The notes under the pieces were generated by a model. That model saw only the letters and a list, made by a program, of their open reading frames with translations. It was not told the origin of the DNA and made no database searches. Positions 1 to 8,611 of a stretch of DNA of 55,429 bases are shown here, piece by piece. Both the position numbers and the translations under genes were made by a program. The DNA comes from JAIRTY01 sp050257395 (lineage in GTDB: Bacteria > Actinomycetota > Actinomycetes > Streptosporangiales > Streptosporangiaceae). The stretch is taken from NCBI GenBank assembly GCA_050257395.1, contig JBLMWU010000215.1, positions 1-55,429 of the forward strand, given 5' to 3'. Numbering within the stretch: position 1 is the stretch's first letter; every line of letters starts with the position of its first letter.

Positions 1-1167
1 GTCGGGCGGGTTGGCGTAGCCCTCGGCGAACCTGCGCGCCACCACCGGGTTCTGCGACGCGATGCCCAGCACCTGCTGCACGTACTCGGGCAGCGGGCCC
101 AGCAGCATGTTCGAGAATGCCGTGGGGTGGCGGGCGTAGTCCCAGTAGGCGTCGAAGGTGCGCTGCATCCACTCGGGGTCGAACGGCTGCCGGCCGCGGT
201 CCAGGATCGAGCGGAAGTAGATGGCGGCGCAGTGGCACGCGTTGTTGGCGCCCTGCCCGCAGATCGGGTCGTTGGCGACGACCACGTCCCCCATGCCCAG
301 CACGAACGACGCCCCGGACAGCCGGCCGACCGGATGCCGGACGACCGGGGTGTAGCTGCCGGTCAGCCCCGACCGCCCGTCCGTCGGCTCCACCTCCGGG
401 CACCGCTCGTACTCCCACGGCGTGAACTCGCGCATCAGGTCGAGGGTGCGGGCCAGCTGCGCCTGGGTGTCCGGCCGGTCGCCGAACCGGTCCAGCGGCC
501 CGCCGGGGACGCCCTCCCAGAACAGGATGTCGCACGGACCGGTGGTGGTGTAGGCGGGGATGGTGAACAGCTCCCCGATGCCGGGGGTCACGTTGATGCC
601 GACGTGGGTGCCGGGATGGCCCGGGCGGGGCTGCATGCCGTGCACGTAGATGCAGGCCAGGGCGCGCTGCGGCATCGTGAACGGGGACCTGGACGGGTCC
701 CGGTCGAACAGCTCGACCAGCTCGCCCTTGCCAGCGGCGACGATCACCAGCTCGTACAGGTAGGTGAGCCCCTCCAGGTCGGAGGTCATCACCGGGTGGT
801 ACACCACGTTGCCGCCGCGCTCGGTGAACAGCTCCAGCCAGCCGGCCATCTTGACCCGCTGGTCCACCGACTGGGCGTAATCGGTGAGCGGCGGGGCGAT
901 CGTCAGCGCCGCGTTGCCCGGCGGGCCGGCCACCGTGATGTGGAACGAGTCGATCTTCGGGGTCTGGCTCTCCCACAGGTTCAGGCCCCGGTCGCGTTCG
1001 ATCTGCAGGGCCGGCCCGAACATCGCCTGGGTGGACATGATCCGGCCGCCGCGGATCTCGTCGGGGGTACGGGCGGACATCACGGTCACGTCGTAGCCCT
1101 CGGCCTGCAGGCTGAGCGCGAGCTGCAGCCCGCCCTGCCCGGCGCCAACAATCAGGATCTTGCGCAT
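1..1167 (-). CDS. StyA-like FAD-dependent monooxygenase (3' end beyond the window)
   Basis: The reading frame starts at ATG 1167 and runs open off the left edge, giving 389 residues. Residues 1-13 read MRKILIVGAGQGG, a Rossmann FAD-binding fingerprint. The following part, with EIRGGRIMSTQ near residue 38 and PICGQGANNACH in the C-terminal third, resembles the styrene monooxygenase oxygenase subunit (StyA) family of single-component group E flavoproteins. Those are about 415 residues, so only a short tail should be missing. The family epoxidises or hydroxylates small hydrophobic substrates using FADH2 supplied by a separate reductase. No reductase gene is seen here. The gene begins 28 bp after the conservon GTPase stop and is probably cotranscribed. 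The substrate is unknown. Confidence 0.8.
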   Translation of the reverse strand, partial: MRKILIVGAGQGGLQLALSLQAEGYDVTVMSARTPDEIRGGRIMSTQAMFGPALQIERDRGLNLWESQTPKIDSFHITVAGPPGNAALTIAPPLTDYAQSVDQRVKMAGWLELFTERGGNVVYHPVMTSDLEGLTYLYELVIVAAGKGELVELFDRDPSRSPFTMPQRALACIYVHGMQPRPGHPGTHVGINVTPGIGELFTIPAYTTTGPCDILFWEGVPGGPLDRFGDRPDTQAQLARTLDLMREFTPWEYERCPEVEPTDGRSGLTGSYTPVVRHPVGRLSGASFVLGMGDVVVANDPICGQGANNACHCAAIYFRSILDRGRQPFDPEWMQRTFDAYWDYARHPTAFSNMLLGPLPEYVQQVLGIASQNPVVARRFAEGYANPPD

Positions 1168-1195
1168 CGCTGCCTTTCGTCGTGGGGCCGCCCGG

Positions 1196-1816
1196 TCACC
1201 GGCCAGCCAGCGCGCCGTGCCGGCCGGCCGGGCGCGCGGTGTGGTGCAGGGTGTGGGTGACGGTCGCGGTCAGCGCGGCGGCGACCGAGCGGCGGTCGCG
1301 GGCGTCGCAGGTGATCAGCGGGACCTCGTCGGCGAGCCGGAGCGCTTCCCTGACCTCTTCCAGCGGGTGGGTCTGCTGGCCGTCGAACAGGTTGACAGCC
1401 ACGATGAACGGCACGTCGCTGTCGGTGTCGAAGTAGTTGACCGCCGGGAACGACATCGCCAGCCGGCGGGTGTCGACCAGCACCAGCGCGCCGCTGGCGC
1501 CGCGGGCCAGGTCGTCCCACATGGGCCAGAACCGGGGCTGCCCCGGGGTGCCGAACAGGTACAGCACCAGATCCTGGGCCACGCTGATGCGGCCGAAGTC
1601 CATCGCGACCGTGGTGGTGGTCTTGGCGTCGCCAGCGGCCAGCGGGTCCACGCTGCGGGAGGCCTCGGTCATCCAGTTGTCGGTGTTGACCGGCGGGATC
1701 TCGCTGATCGACGACACGAAGGTGGTCTTGCCCACGCCGAAACCACCCGCGATGACGATCTTGACCGAGGTGCGGCGCGGCTGCTGGCGGCGGCTATGCA
1801 TACTGCCTGAGGCCAT
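1196..1816 (-). CDS. cvnD: Conservon GTP-binding protein (CvnD type)
   Basis: A 206-residue small ATP/GTP-binding protein. It has a Walker A/G1 motif GGFGVGKTT at about residues 24-32, a G3-like region FGTPGQPRFW, and a degenerate G4 motif VAVNLFD in place of NKxD. This is the fourth component of actinobacterial conservons, which are thought to form membrane-associated complexes resembling eukaryotic G-protein switches. The DUF742 stop lies inside its 5' end, a 23-bp overlap if translation begins at ATG 1816. Met6 (ATG 1801) would reduce the overlap and is an equally possible start. It probably switches or recruits an effector; the StyA-like enzyme directly downstream is the natural candidate. 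Confidence 0.93.
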   Translation of the reverse strand: MASGSMHSRRQQPRRTSVKIVIAGGFGVGKTTFVSSISEIPPVNTDNWMTEASRSVDPLAAGDAKTTTTVAMDFGRISVAQDLVLYLFGTPGQPRFWPMWDDLARGASGALVLVDTRRLAMSFPAVNYFDTDSDVPFIVAVNLFDGQQTHPLEEVREALRLADEVPLITCDARDRRSVAAALTATVTHTLHHTARPAGRHGALAGR

Positions 1817-2171
1817 CGAGAACCCGTTCCAGGAGGGTGCGATCGAAGGGAGAGGCTGCGGCTGGCGCTTCGACCAGCACCCGTCCTGAGGAGCACAGAT
1901 CGCCGAGCAGGACGCGCGTCACCCCCAGCGGCACGCCGCAGTGCGCCGACAATTCGGCCACCGACTCGGTGACCGCGCAGGCCCGCTCGTACAGCACCCT
2001 GGCCTCCGGCAGCAGCGAGCCGGCGAACAGCGGGTCGTAACCGGGCGCCGAGACCAGCGTGTGCACGAGCAGCTGCCCGCTGCCGCGGGTCCGCCCGCTG
2101 GTCAGCACGTACGGCCGCACCCACGGATTCGTCGGGGCGGTCCGGGGCCGCTGGTAACCGCCCCCGATCAT
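1794..2171 (-). CDS. cvnC: DUF742 conservon protein (CvnC type)
   Basis: A 125-residue protein beginning MIGGGYQRP and containing the DUF742 pattern VRPYVLTSGRTR at about residues 18-29. A winged-helix-like core follows, with LSAHCGVPLGVTRVLLGDL and a C-terminal LLERVLDGLR. The start at ATG 2171 is fixed by a 4-bp ATGA overlap with the roadblock stop. A longer in-frame opening upstream to 2639 only reads through cvnB in the wrong frame. DUF742 proteins are the third conservon component and interact with the kinase-like and roadblock proteins. The exact function is unknown. Confidence 0.92.
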   Translation of the reverse strand: MIGGGYQRPRTAPTNPWVRPYVLTSGRTRGSGQLLVHTLVSAPGYDPLFAGSLLPEARVLYERACAVTESVAELSAHCGVPLGVTRVLLGDLCSSGRVLVEAPAAASPFDRTLLERVLDGLRQYA

Positions 2172-2617
2172 GACAGGCCCCCTACCGCGTGCGCGTGCCG
2201 CCGCAGGTCGTCCCGCAGCTCCGGGGTGAGGGCGTGGCCCACGCTGGCGACGAGCTGGGCCATCTGGTGGGCGACCGCGCCGAGGTTGGCGCCGGCCTGC
2301 ACCAGTACGCCCAGGCCCGCGAGATCCCCGATCCCCATGAACACGAAGTGCCCGTGGGTGAGGCGCAGCAGGATCTGATCGCAGCTGCCCCCGCCCACCT
2401 GGCTGGCGATGTTGTTGCCCAGGCTGAGGATCCCCGATGCGATCGCCGCCAGGGGATCGGCCAGGTCCTCTCCCAGCCCGTCCGAGGCCAGCAGCGGCAG
2501 GCCGTCCGATGACACGATCAGCGCGTGGCTCACCCCCGGGGTGGCAGCCACGAAATTGCTGATCAGCCAGCCGAACTCCTGCGGAGTGCGCAGCTGGGGT
2601 GGCGGATCCCACGTCAC
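2168..2617 (-). CDS. cvnB: Roadblock/LC7 domain protein (CvnB type)
   Basis: A 149-residue roadblock/LC7 protein. The domain covers about residues 15-110 and includes HALIVSSDGLPLLASDGL, the turn segment LLRLTHGHFVFMGIGD and the helix that follows. Roadblock proteins regulate small GTPases, often as activators or scaffolds; here the partner is CvnD encoded downstream. The GTG start at 2617 overlaps the cvnA stop (GTGA), and its own stop overlaps the cvnC start, so the three are translationally coupled. Confidence 0.93.
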   Translation of the reverse strand: MTWDPPPQLRTPQEFGWLISNFVAATPGVSHALIVSSDGLPLLASDGLGEDLADPLAAIASGILSLGNNIASQVGGGSCDQILLRLTHGHFVFMGIGDLAGLGVLVQAGANLGAVAHQMAQLVASVGHALTPELRDDLRRHAHAVGGLS

Positions 2618-3867
2618 GGCCTGTGTCCTTCCGCGTCACCCAGCCGGTTCTCGCCCGTCTCCGTCACGGCCGGCCCGCGGCTGCCGAGGCCGGCGCTGAA
2701 CGCCTGCAGGTCGGCCGCGAACGCGAACCCTTCCGCTGCCTTGTCCGGCGGTGCCTCCGGTTCGCCCGCGGCGGCCCGGGCCCGGCGGGCCGGGGTGCGG
2801 ACGCTCCTGGGCTCGCGGCGGGGGAGCAGGCCACCGCCATCCGGGCCCGGGGCGGCCCCCGAGGCAGGGACCGGTTGCGGGGGCGGCGGCACCTCCCGCA
2901 GCGGCAGCGGGGCGTCCTGCGGCGGCAGCGGGACGTCCTGCGGCGGCTGGGGCACCGCGACCGGGCCGGTGGGCTGCGGGCGGGTGGCCCGCAGATCCGC
3001 GGGCGTCAGCGCCGGGAGGGAGCCGGGCCGGCCATTGGCCTCCAGGGCGGGCGGCTGGTCGGGGATCTCGCACAGCAGCGACGGGGGAATGACCGCCATC
3101 GCGATCGTCCCGGACGCCCCGTTGACCGGGCCCGCGCCGGGCGGCTCGCGCCGGGCGAGCTGGACCCGCAGGCCGTACTGCCGGGCCAGCCGGTGCACCA
3201 CGGCGAACCCGGTGTGCCGGCCGCTGAAGTTGAACACCCCCTGCGCAGGGGTGGGCCCGGCCAGCACGTTGTTCAGGGCGCCGAGCCACCCGGGCTCGAT
3301 GCCCAGCCCGGAGTCCTCGACGCGGAGCATCACACCGCCGTCGGCGAGCAGATGCGCGCTGACGGTCACGTCCGAGGGCGAGTACCGGGTGGCGTTGTCG
3401 GTCAGCGCCGCCAGCAGCGAGGCGATGTCGTCGGCCGCGTACGCGACCACCGCCAGCTCCGCGACCGGGCCGATCATCACCCGGCCGTAGTGCTCGATGG
3501 AGGAGTTCGCCACCCGGATCACGTCCAGCAGCGAGGTGGTATGCCCGGCGATCTCCTCACCGCCGCGCCCGGCCAGCACCCGCAGGTCGCGCGCGACCCG
3601 GCGCATCCGGGTGACACCGTGGTCGACCTGGTACAGCTGGGCCAGCCGGTCCGGGTCCTCTTCGGTGCTCTCCAGGCCGTCCAGGGCGGGACGCAGCTGC
3701 TCGGTGAGGACGAGCAGCCGCCAGGCGAACTGCTCGGACACCTCCGTCCACACCTCCGGCACCTGAGCGCCGGCGTTCGCGGAGGGCCCGGGCTCGTCCG
3801 GCTCCGCTAAGGCCTCAGCCGGAACGAGCCACCGCGCAACCCGCAGCCGCCACTGCCCTTGCGTCAC
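2614..3867 (-). CDS. cvnA: Conservon sensor kinase-like ATPase (CvnA type)
   Basis: About 417 residues if read from GTG 3867; the frame is open to 4014, so the start is uncertain. A dimerisation/phosphoacceptor-like helix contains YQVDHGVTRMRRVARDLRVL. A HATPase domain follows with LLAALTDNATRYSP (N box), VEDSGLGI (G1 box) and GRHTGFAVVHRLARQYG (G2 box). The last 170 residues are Pro-rich and disordered, with repeats of PLPPQDAPLP type. The extracellular sensor and membrane helices of many CvnA proteins are missing from this reading, so it may be a soluble variant. It heads the cvnA-B-C-D operon. Confidence 0.88.
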   Translation of the reverse strand: MTQGQWRLRVARWLVPAEALAEPDEPGPSANAGAQVPEVWTEVSEQFAWRLLVLTEQLRPALDGLESTEEDPDRLAQLYQVDHGVTRMRRVARDLRVLAGRGGEEIAGHTTSLLDVIRVANSSIEHYGRVMIGPVAELAVVAYAADDIASLLAALTDNATRYSPSDVTVSAHLLADGGVMLRVEDSGLGIEPGWLGALNNVLAGPTPAQGVFNFSGRHTGFAVVHRLARQYGLRVQLARREPPGAGPVNGASGTIAMAVIPPSLLCEIPDQPPALEANGRPGSLPALTPADLRATRPQPTGPVAVPQPPQDVPLPPQDAPLPLREVPPPPQPVPASGAAPGPDGGGLLPRREPRSVRTPARRARAAAGEPEAPPDKAAEGFAFAADLQAFSAGLGSRGPAVTETGENRLGDAEGHRP

Positions 3868-4039
3868 GGGACCGGCCTCGGATGCCGCCGCGTGGTTGAT
3901 CGCATGCCCGCCTCTCACTCCGGATGTGCCGTCCCCGCAGTCAGTCCACAACGTAGCGTGCTGACACAGACGACGATCGCAGAACGGCCAGAAACCGGCA
4001 TCCTGCCTGGTCACGGCCTGGTGCCGCCGACGCGGGCGG

Positions 4040-4696
4040 TCAGGCTGGCGGGTCCGGGAAGCCGAACGTGCCGTAGAGGCGAACGAAGCTGGCCGGCGCC
4101 ACCCGCCGCAGCGGGGCCAGCCAGTCCGGCTGCCGCCCGAAGAGCATCACCTCGTCGCGGCCGCCCGGCCCGACCGGCTGGACGAGCCGGCCGCCGGCCC
4201 GCAGCTGCTCCGCGAGCGGCGCCGGGACCCGCGGGAACGCCGCCGAGACCAGCACCGCGTCGTACGGCGCCAGGGCCGGGTAGCCCCGGGTGCCGTCGCC
4301 GGTCACCACCTCGGCGTTGCGCACACCCCGGGCCCGGAGGTTGCGGCGCGCCTGCCCGGCGATATCGGGCCACCGCTCGACGCTGACGACGTACGCGGCC
4401 ACCTGTGCCAGCAGCGCGGTCTGGTAGCCGTAGCCGGTCCCGACCTCCAGCACCCGCTCGCCGCCTGCCAGCCCCAGCGCGGCGATCATCAGTGCCGACA
4501 GCGACGGCTGGGTCGTGACCTGGTGGTGCGGGATCGGCAGGGGCTGGTTGGCGTACGCCGCCTCCGCATACGCGGGGGGAACGAACGCATCGCGGGGGAC
4601 GGCCAGCATCGCCGCCAGCACCCGCTCGTCGGTCACCCCCGCCGAGCGGGCCGCCCGCACCAGGTCCGCGGGGCCGGCGTCGTCATGGCCTGCCAC
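4040..4696 (-). CDS. pcm: Protein-L-isoaspartate O-methyltransferase family protein
   Basis: A 218-residue SAM-dependent methyltransferase. Residues around 57-70 read HHQVTTQPSLSALM, the substrate-site segment of PCMT enzymes. The SAM-binding motif I is VLEVGTGYGYQTA. A conserved core with VVTGDGTRGYPALAPYDAVLVSAA follows in pieces. The family methylates isoaspartyl residues in damaged proteins. Actinobacteria carry several paralogues, some used on RiPP precursors, but no precursor peptide is evident here. Translation probably starts at GTG 4696, within the 3' end of the upstream Pro/Glu-rich frame (14-bp overlap). The Shine-Dalgarno match is weak, which fits coupling to that frame. Confidence 0.85.
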   Translation of the reverse strand: MAGHDDAGPADLVRAARSAGVTDERVLAAMLAVPRDAFVPPAYAEAAYANQPLPIPHHQVTTQPSLSALMIAALGLAGGERVLEVGTGYGYQTALLAQVAAYVVSVERWPDIAGQARRNLRARGVRNAEVVTGDGTRGYPALAPYDAVLVSAAFPRVPAPLAEQLRAGGRLVQPVGPGGRDEVMLFGRQPDWLAPLRRVAPASFVRLYGTFGFPDPPA

Positions 4697-5009
4697 GGAA
4701 TCGGGATCCTGCCTCCGGCAGCGGCTCCGGGTGGGGGTGCGGCACCGGCTCCGGCTCAGGCTGCGGCTCCGGTGGCGGCAGCGGGTGCGGGTGCGGCTCG
4801 GATGGCTCCGGCCCCGGCTCTGGCGGCGGCCCAGGCGACGGGGGCACCGGGGCCGGCCCCGGTTGCGGCGGTACCGGCCCGGGCGGCGGGACAGGCGGCG
4901 GCTCGACCGGGTCGGGCCGGGGCGGCCTGGGATGCTCCCGCTGTCCGGCGGCCGGCCGCTGGGCAGCGGGCCGCCCGGGCCGGCGGCGGTCGGCGGATCT
5001 CATCGGCAC
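4683..5009 (-). CDS. Small Pro/Glu-rich low-complexity protein
   Basis: This is a 108-residue frame starting MPMRSADRRRPGRP. About 70 residues rich in Pro, Glu and His follow, with PEPQPEPEP-like and PHPHPEP-like runs. There is no recognisable domain, signal peptide or membrane helix. The opposite strand would encode an unlikely Arg/Leu repeat, so this strand is the better choice. Its stop lies inside the start of the pcm gene, which supports a translated, coupled gene. It could instead be an untranslated repetitive leader. It lies 132 bp from the divergent YbjN-like gene. Confidence 0.45.
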   Translation of the reverse strand: MPMRSADRRRPGRPAAQRPAAGQREHPRPPRPDPVEPPPVPPPGPVPPQPGPAPVPPSPGPPPEPGPEPSEPHPHPLPPPEPQPEPEPVPHPHPEPLPEAGSRFRGRP

Positions 5010-5141
5010 GTCATCTCCCTGCCCGGCCGGTCACTCCCTGCTGACCAGCTTTCGCCGCGCGGCCCCGATCCGCCAGGGACCATGGTCACAGCGCTCACTC
5101 CGTGATCCACCATAGAAGGGGATATCCCACGGGGAGGCGCG

Positions 5142-6210
5142 GTGCGGCACAAGGACAATGGCACGCCCGGCTGGGAGAAGGCCGCCCGGGCGGCCCTGCG
5201 GGACCTGGACCTGGCCAGCGTGCCGGGCTTCGAGATCCTGTTCCTCGACGATCTGGCCGGCTGGGCGTACTCGGTGAGCAACCCCGGCCGCGGCTACAGC
5301 GAGGCGCACAGCGCCCTGGTGGTGAGCGCGCTGCTGGAGGCGCTGGAACGCGCGCGGTCGTTCCGCCCCGCCCGGGTGCCGGAGGAATCACCGGAGATCG
5401 CTCCGCCCCGCCCGGGTGCCGGAGGAATCACCGGAGATCGCGGCGGTCCGCGGGAAGATCGTGGCCGGGGCGCACGACTTCGCCGCCGCCGACGGCGGGC
5501 TGGCGCAGCTCGTAGGGCTGCTGGCACCGGCGGTCGTCCGGGAGCTCGAGCACAACGCCGGCCAGCCCGCGGTGCAGACCTACTGGCTCTACCACTACGC
5601 GCTGCTGGTGCTCGCCTGCGGGACGGCCGGGGAGGCCACCGAGGAGACGCTGCGCGGGATCACCGCCGCCTTCCGCGCCTGGGACGAGCTGGCGGCCGCG
5701 GGGTACGCGCTGCCGTGGCGCACCCCGCAGGGCGTGGCGGCGCAGGCGTCAGCGGACATGGTCACCTCCCATGTCGAGACGCTGATCGAGCAGCTGACCG
5801 GGGCGGACAAGGCGCAGGCGGACGCGGACGGCGACTATCCGATCCGCTACCGGAGCGCGCTGTACTTCGTCCGGATCGTCCGGGCGTGGAAGCCGGTCGT
5901 GCAGATCTTCTCCGTCGCGATCGACGGCGTCCGGTTCACCGACGCGCTGGCCCGGGACCTCAACGGGATCAACGCCCGGCTGCACTTCTGCCGCGCGTTC
6001 TGGGTCCACGACCAGGTTCTCATCGAGGCGGAGCTGCTGGGCCCGTCGCTGAATGGCGCCGATTTCCACGAGTGCGCGCTGCATGTCGCCGAGGCCACCG
6101 ACACGTTCGCGAAAGAACTGGCCGAACGGCATGGCGGGCGGCTCGCGTTCGAGGAGGCCAAGGCGCCCGAGTACGCGCCGCCCGCGGAGGAGCGGCTGGG
6201 TTATCTCTGA
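5142..6210 (+). pseudogene. YbjN/TY-Chap-like protein, frameshifted by a 40-bp tandem duplication
   Basis: Two frames belong to one protein. The first runs from GTG 5142 (Shine-Dalgarno GGGGAGG at 5131-5137) through about residue 86 in ALLEALERARSFRPARVPEE. The second continues from the second repeat copy to the stop at 6210. Bases 5361-5400 and 5401-5440 are identical except at the first position. Deleting one 40-bp copy joins the frames exactly into a 342-residue protein. The C-terminal 120 residues, with NARLHFCRAFWVHDQVLIE and AEATDTFAKELAERHGG, resemble the YbjN / type-III-chaperone-like (TY-Chap) fold of actinobacteria. As written, translation would leave the frame and run to 6686. Either the gene is inactivated or the duplication is an assembly artefact. 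Confidence 0.8.
5361..5440. repeat. 40-bp tandem duplication (2 copies)
   Basis: The two 40-bp units abut directly and differ only at their first base (T at 5361, C at 5401), leaving 39 identical consecutive bases. The period is not a multiple of three, and the duplication sits inside a coding sequence. Confidence 0.97.
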
Positions 6211-7919
6211 TCGCCGGGATCCGGCGGGCCGTGTTCCGCGGCCCACTGCCGGTAGGCAGCCACCGCGGTCGGCAGGGTCGGGAAGAGCAGGTCAGGGCCG
6301 ATCTTTTCGGCCAGCCCGAACGCCTCCAGGCGGACCAGCAGGTCCTGCTTTACCCGGGCGAGCGCGAACACGGCGCCGGCCCTGGCGAGCTCGCCGCGGA
6401 CCGCGTCGACGGCCTCCAGCGCGGTGAAATCGACTTCGACGTTGGCTTCGACGTTGAGCACGAACCAGCGGACCGGGCCGTGCCGGTCGGCGGCTGCCAG
6501 CGCCCGCCGCCGGAAGTCCTGGGCGTTGGCGAAGAACAGCGGCGCGTCGTAGCGGTAGACGACCAGTCCCGGGATGGTCCGGGCCGCCGGGTAGTCGTCC
6601 AGGTCGTGCATGCCGGCCAGCCCCGGGACCAGGCCCAGGACCGCGTCGTGCGGCCGGGCGACCCGCAGCAGCAGGTCGGCCACTGACACGGCGATGGCGA
6701 TCAGGACGCCATACAGGATGCCGGTGGCGAGCACGCCGGCCAGGGCGGAGAGGGCGATCACGAACTCGCCACGGCGGAAGGAGACCAGCCGCCGGAACGA
6801 CGGCAGGTCGACGAGCCTGGTGGCCGCGTAGATGACGATCGCGGCCAGGGCGGCGAGCGGGAAGGATGCCAGCAGCGGGCGCAGGAACAGCAGCACCGCC
6901 AGCACCATCCCGGCCGCGGTGAGCGAGTAGAGCTGGGTGCGGCTGCCGGTGGCGGTGCCGATCGCGGTCCTGCTCGCGCTGCTGCTGACCGGGAACCCGC
7001 GCAGCAGGCTGGTGGCCGTGTTGGCGATGCCGAGGGCGAGCAGTTCCTGGTTGGCCCTGATCTCCTCGCCCCTGCGGGCGAAGGAACGGGCGGTCAGCAC
7101 ATCGTCGGTGAAGGCCACGATGAACACGCTGAAGGCCGGCAGCAGCAGGCTGCCCAGGTCGTGCGGGCTCATCGTGGGGAAGGCGGGGGCAGGCAGGCCG
7201 GCCGGGATCCGGCCGACCACCGCCACCCCGTGCCCGCCCAGGCCCGAGACCGCCACCCCGGCCGTGGCCAGCAGCACCGCCAGCAGCGGGCCGGGCGCTT
7301 TCGGCCACCGGGCCTGCACCAGCAGCAGGAACGCCAGCACGGCCGCGGTGATCCCCAGCGTGGCCGGCCGGGTGGCGGTGAGGTGGCGGGCGAATGAGGC
7401 GATCTCGGCCGGGAACTCCCGGCCGGTCACCCGCACGCCGGTGGCCGTGCCCAGCTGCCCGGCGATCATGATGAGGGCGACGCCGGCCATGTAGCCGACC
7501 AGGACGGGCCGGGACAGCAGGTCGGCCACGAAGCCGAGCCGCACCACCCCGGCGAGCAGCGCCATCACCCCCACCAGCAGCGCCAGGGAGCTGGCCAGCG
7601 CCGCGTAGCGGCCCGGCTGGCCGGCCGCCAGCGGGCCGATCGCCACCGCTGTCATCAGCGCCGTGGTGGCCTCCGGGCCGAGCGACAGGGACCGGGAGGA
7701 GCCCGCCAGCGCGTACACCGCGAGTGCGGGCAGGGCGGCCCACAGCCCGGCGACCGGGTGCAGCCCGGCGACTTCCGCGTACGCCATCACCTGGGGGACC
7801 AGGTAGGCCGCCACCGTCACCCCGGCCAGCAGGTCACCGCGCAGCCAGGACCGCTGGTAGTGGCGCAGATCCGCCAGCCCGCGCAGCCGGGCCGGGGGTT
7901 TGCGGCCCGGCTCGTTCAT
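6201..7919 (-). CDS. SulP family anion transporter with C-terminal STAS domain
   Basis: A 572-residue SLC26/SulP protein. The N-terminal signature region has LRGDLLAGVTVAAYLVPQVM followed by AGLHPVAGLWAALPALAVYA. About 10-12 membrane helices extend to about residue 420. The last 120 residues form a STAS domain with VEVDFTALEAVDAVRGEL. The family moves sulfate, bicarbonate or related anions across the cytoplasmic membrane. I start it at ATG 7919 because GGGAGG lies just upstream; a GTG at 7937 is in frame but has no such site. Its 3' end overlaps the convergent YbjN-like frame by 10 bp. Confidence 0.93.
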   Translation of the reverse strand: MNEPGRKPPARLRGLADLRHYQRSWLRGDLLAGVTVAAYLVPQVMAYAEVAGLHPVAGLWAALPALAVYALAGSSRSLSLGPEATTALMTAVAIGPLAAGQPGRYAALASSLALLVGVMALLAGVVRLGFVADLLSRPVLVGYMAGVALIMIAGQLGTATGVRVTGREFPAEIASFARHLTATRPATLGITAAVLAFLLLVQARWPKAPGPLLAVLLATAGVAVSGLGGHGVAVVGRIPAGLPAPAFPTMSPHDLGSLLLPAFSVFIVAFTDDVLTARSFARRGEEIRANQELLALGIANTATSLLRGFPVSSSASRTAIGTATGSRTQLYSLTAAGMVLAVLLFLRPLLASFPLAALAAIVIYAATRLVDLPSFRRLVSFRRGEFVIALSALAGVLATGILYGVLIAIAVSVADLLLRVARPHDAVLGLVPGLAGMHDLDDYPAARTIPGLVVYRYDAPLFFANAQDFRRRALAAADRHGPVRWFVLNVEANVEVDFTALEAVDAVRGELARAGAVFALARVKQDLLVRLEAFGLAEKIGPDLLFPTLPTAVAAYRQWAAEHGPPDPGDQR

Positions 7920-8000
7920 GCGACCTCCCGTGCACACCGCCCGGCCGACGAGATTCCATGGTCACCCCGCCGGGCGCCCGCGGGCCAGCCCGGCGGCGGC

Positions 8001-8015
8001 GGGACCTTCGGCCCT
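8001..8015. promoter_or_regulatory. DosR/DevR-like box upstream of the hrp1-like gene
   Basis: The bases GGGACCTTCGGCCCT lie 86 bp before the hrp1-like start, in the divergent region shared with the SulP gene. They resemble the imperfect palindrome bound by the hypoxia regulator DosR/DevR and its actinomycete homologues (GGGAC-N4/5-GCCC/GTCCC type). In mycobacteria hrp1 is itself a DosR target, which strengthens the assignment. No binding data are available for this organism. Confidence 0.55.
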
Positions 8016-8100
8016 GGGCCAGCGGCCGCCGCCTGGCCAACGATGGCGGAAAGCACAGGTCACAGGTGGGCCACACCCGCCCGGGCGGAAGGGGGCCGTC

Positions 8101-8520
8101 ATGACGAGTGCGCGCGACATCATGCATTTCGGCGCGGAGTGCATCGGGGAGCACGAGAGCCTGCTGCACGCGGCACAGCGGATGCGCGATCTGGACGTGG
8201 GCGCGCTGCCGATATGCGGTGATGACGACCGTTTGCACGGGATCATCACCGACCGGGACATCGTGCTCAAATGCGTCGCCGAAGGCGGCGACCCGGCGGT
8301 CACCACCGCGGGCGACCTGGCGCAGGGCGCCCCGGTGACCGTCGACTCGGGCTCGGATGTCAGCGAGGTGCTGCGGGCCATGGAGGACAACCGGATCCGG
8401 CGGCTGCCGGTCATCGAGAGCCACCGGCTGGTCGGCATGATCAGCGAGGCGGACCTGGCGCGGCACCTGCCTGAGCGGTCCGTGGCCGAGTTCGCGTCGG
8501 CGATCTTCGCGGCCGGCTGA
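8101..8520 (+). CDS. hrp1: Hrp1-like tandem CBS-domain protein
   Basis: A 139-residue protein made of two CBS domains (about residues 1-62 and 70-130). It matches Mycobacterium tuberculosis hypoxic response protein 1 (about 143 aa) along its length. Shared features are the start M-T-x-A-R-D-I-M, the LPICGDDDRLHG segment, TDRDIV, and EADxARHLPE near the end. The two cysteines that form the disulfide in Hrp1 fall at the same positions here, Cys14 and Cys39. CBS pairs usually bind adenosyl ligands, but Hrp1's ligand is unknown. ATG 8101 is preceded by a purine-rich GGAAGGGGG. A DosR-like box upstream suggests induction by low oxygen or dormancy cues. Confidence 0.9.
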   Translation: MTSARDIMHFGAECIGEHESLLHAAQRMRDLDVGALPICGDDDRLHGIITDRDIVLKCVAEGGDPAVTTAGDLAQGAPVTVDSGSDVSEVLRAMEDNRIRRLPVIESHRLVGMISEADLARHLPERSVAEFASAIFAAG

Positions 8521-8611
8521 CTCTGCCGGTTCCCGCAGCCCGCTGAGCTGGCAGCACCTTCGCCCCCGGGGGTAGGACCGTAGCGGGAGGTCACGAGGGC
8601 AAGGGGGGACT

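Noticed and set aside
4515..5105. Plus-strand frame with Arg/Leu repeats opposite the Pro/Glu-rich gene
   Set aside because: It has a very unnatural composition (RLRLRLR), no ribosome-binding site, and a better explanation on the minus strand.
5142..6686. A single 514-residue protein across the 40-bp duplication
   Set aside because: After the duplication this reading becomes Arg/Gly-rich noise and runs into the SulP gene on the other strand, while the other frame carries conserved-looking sequence.
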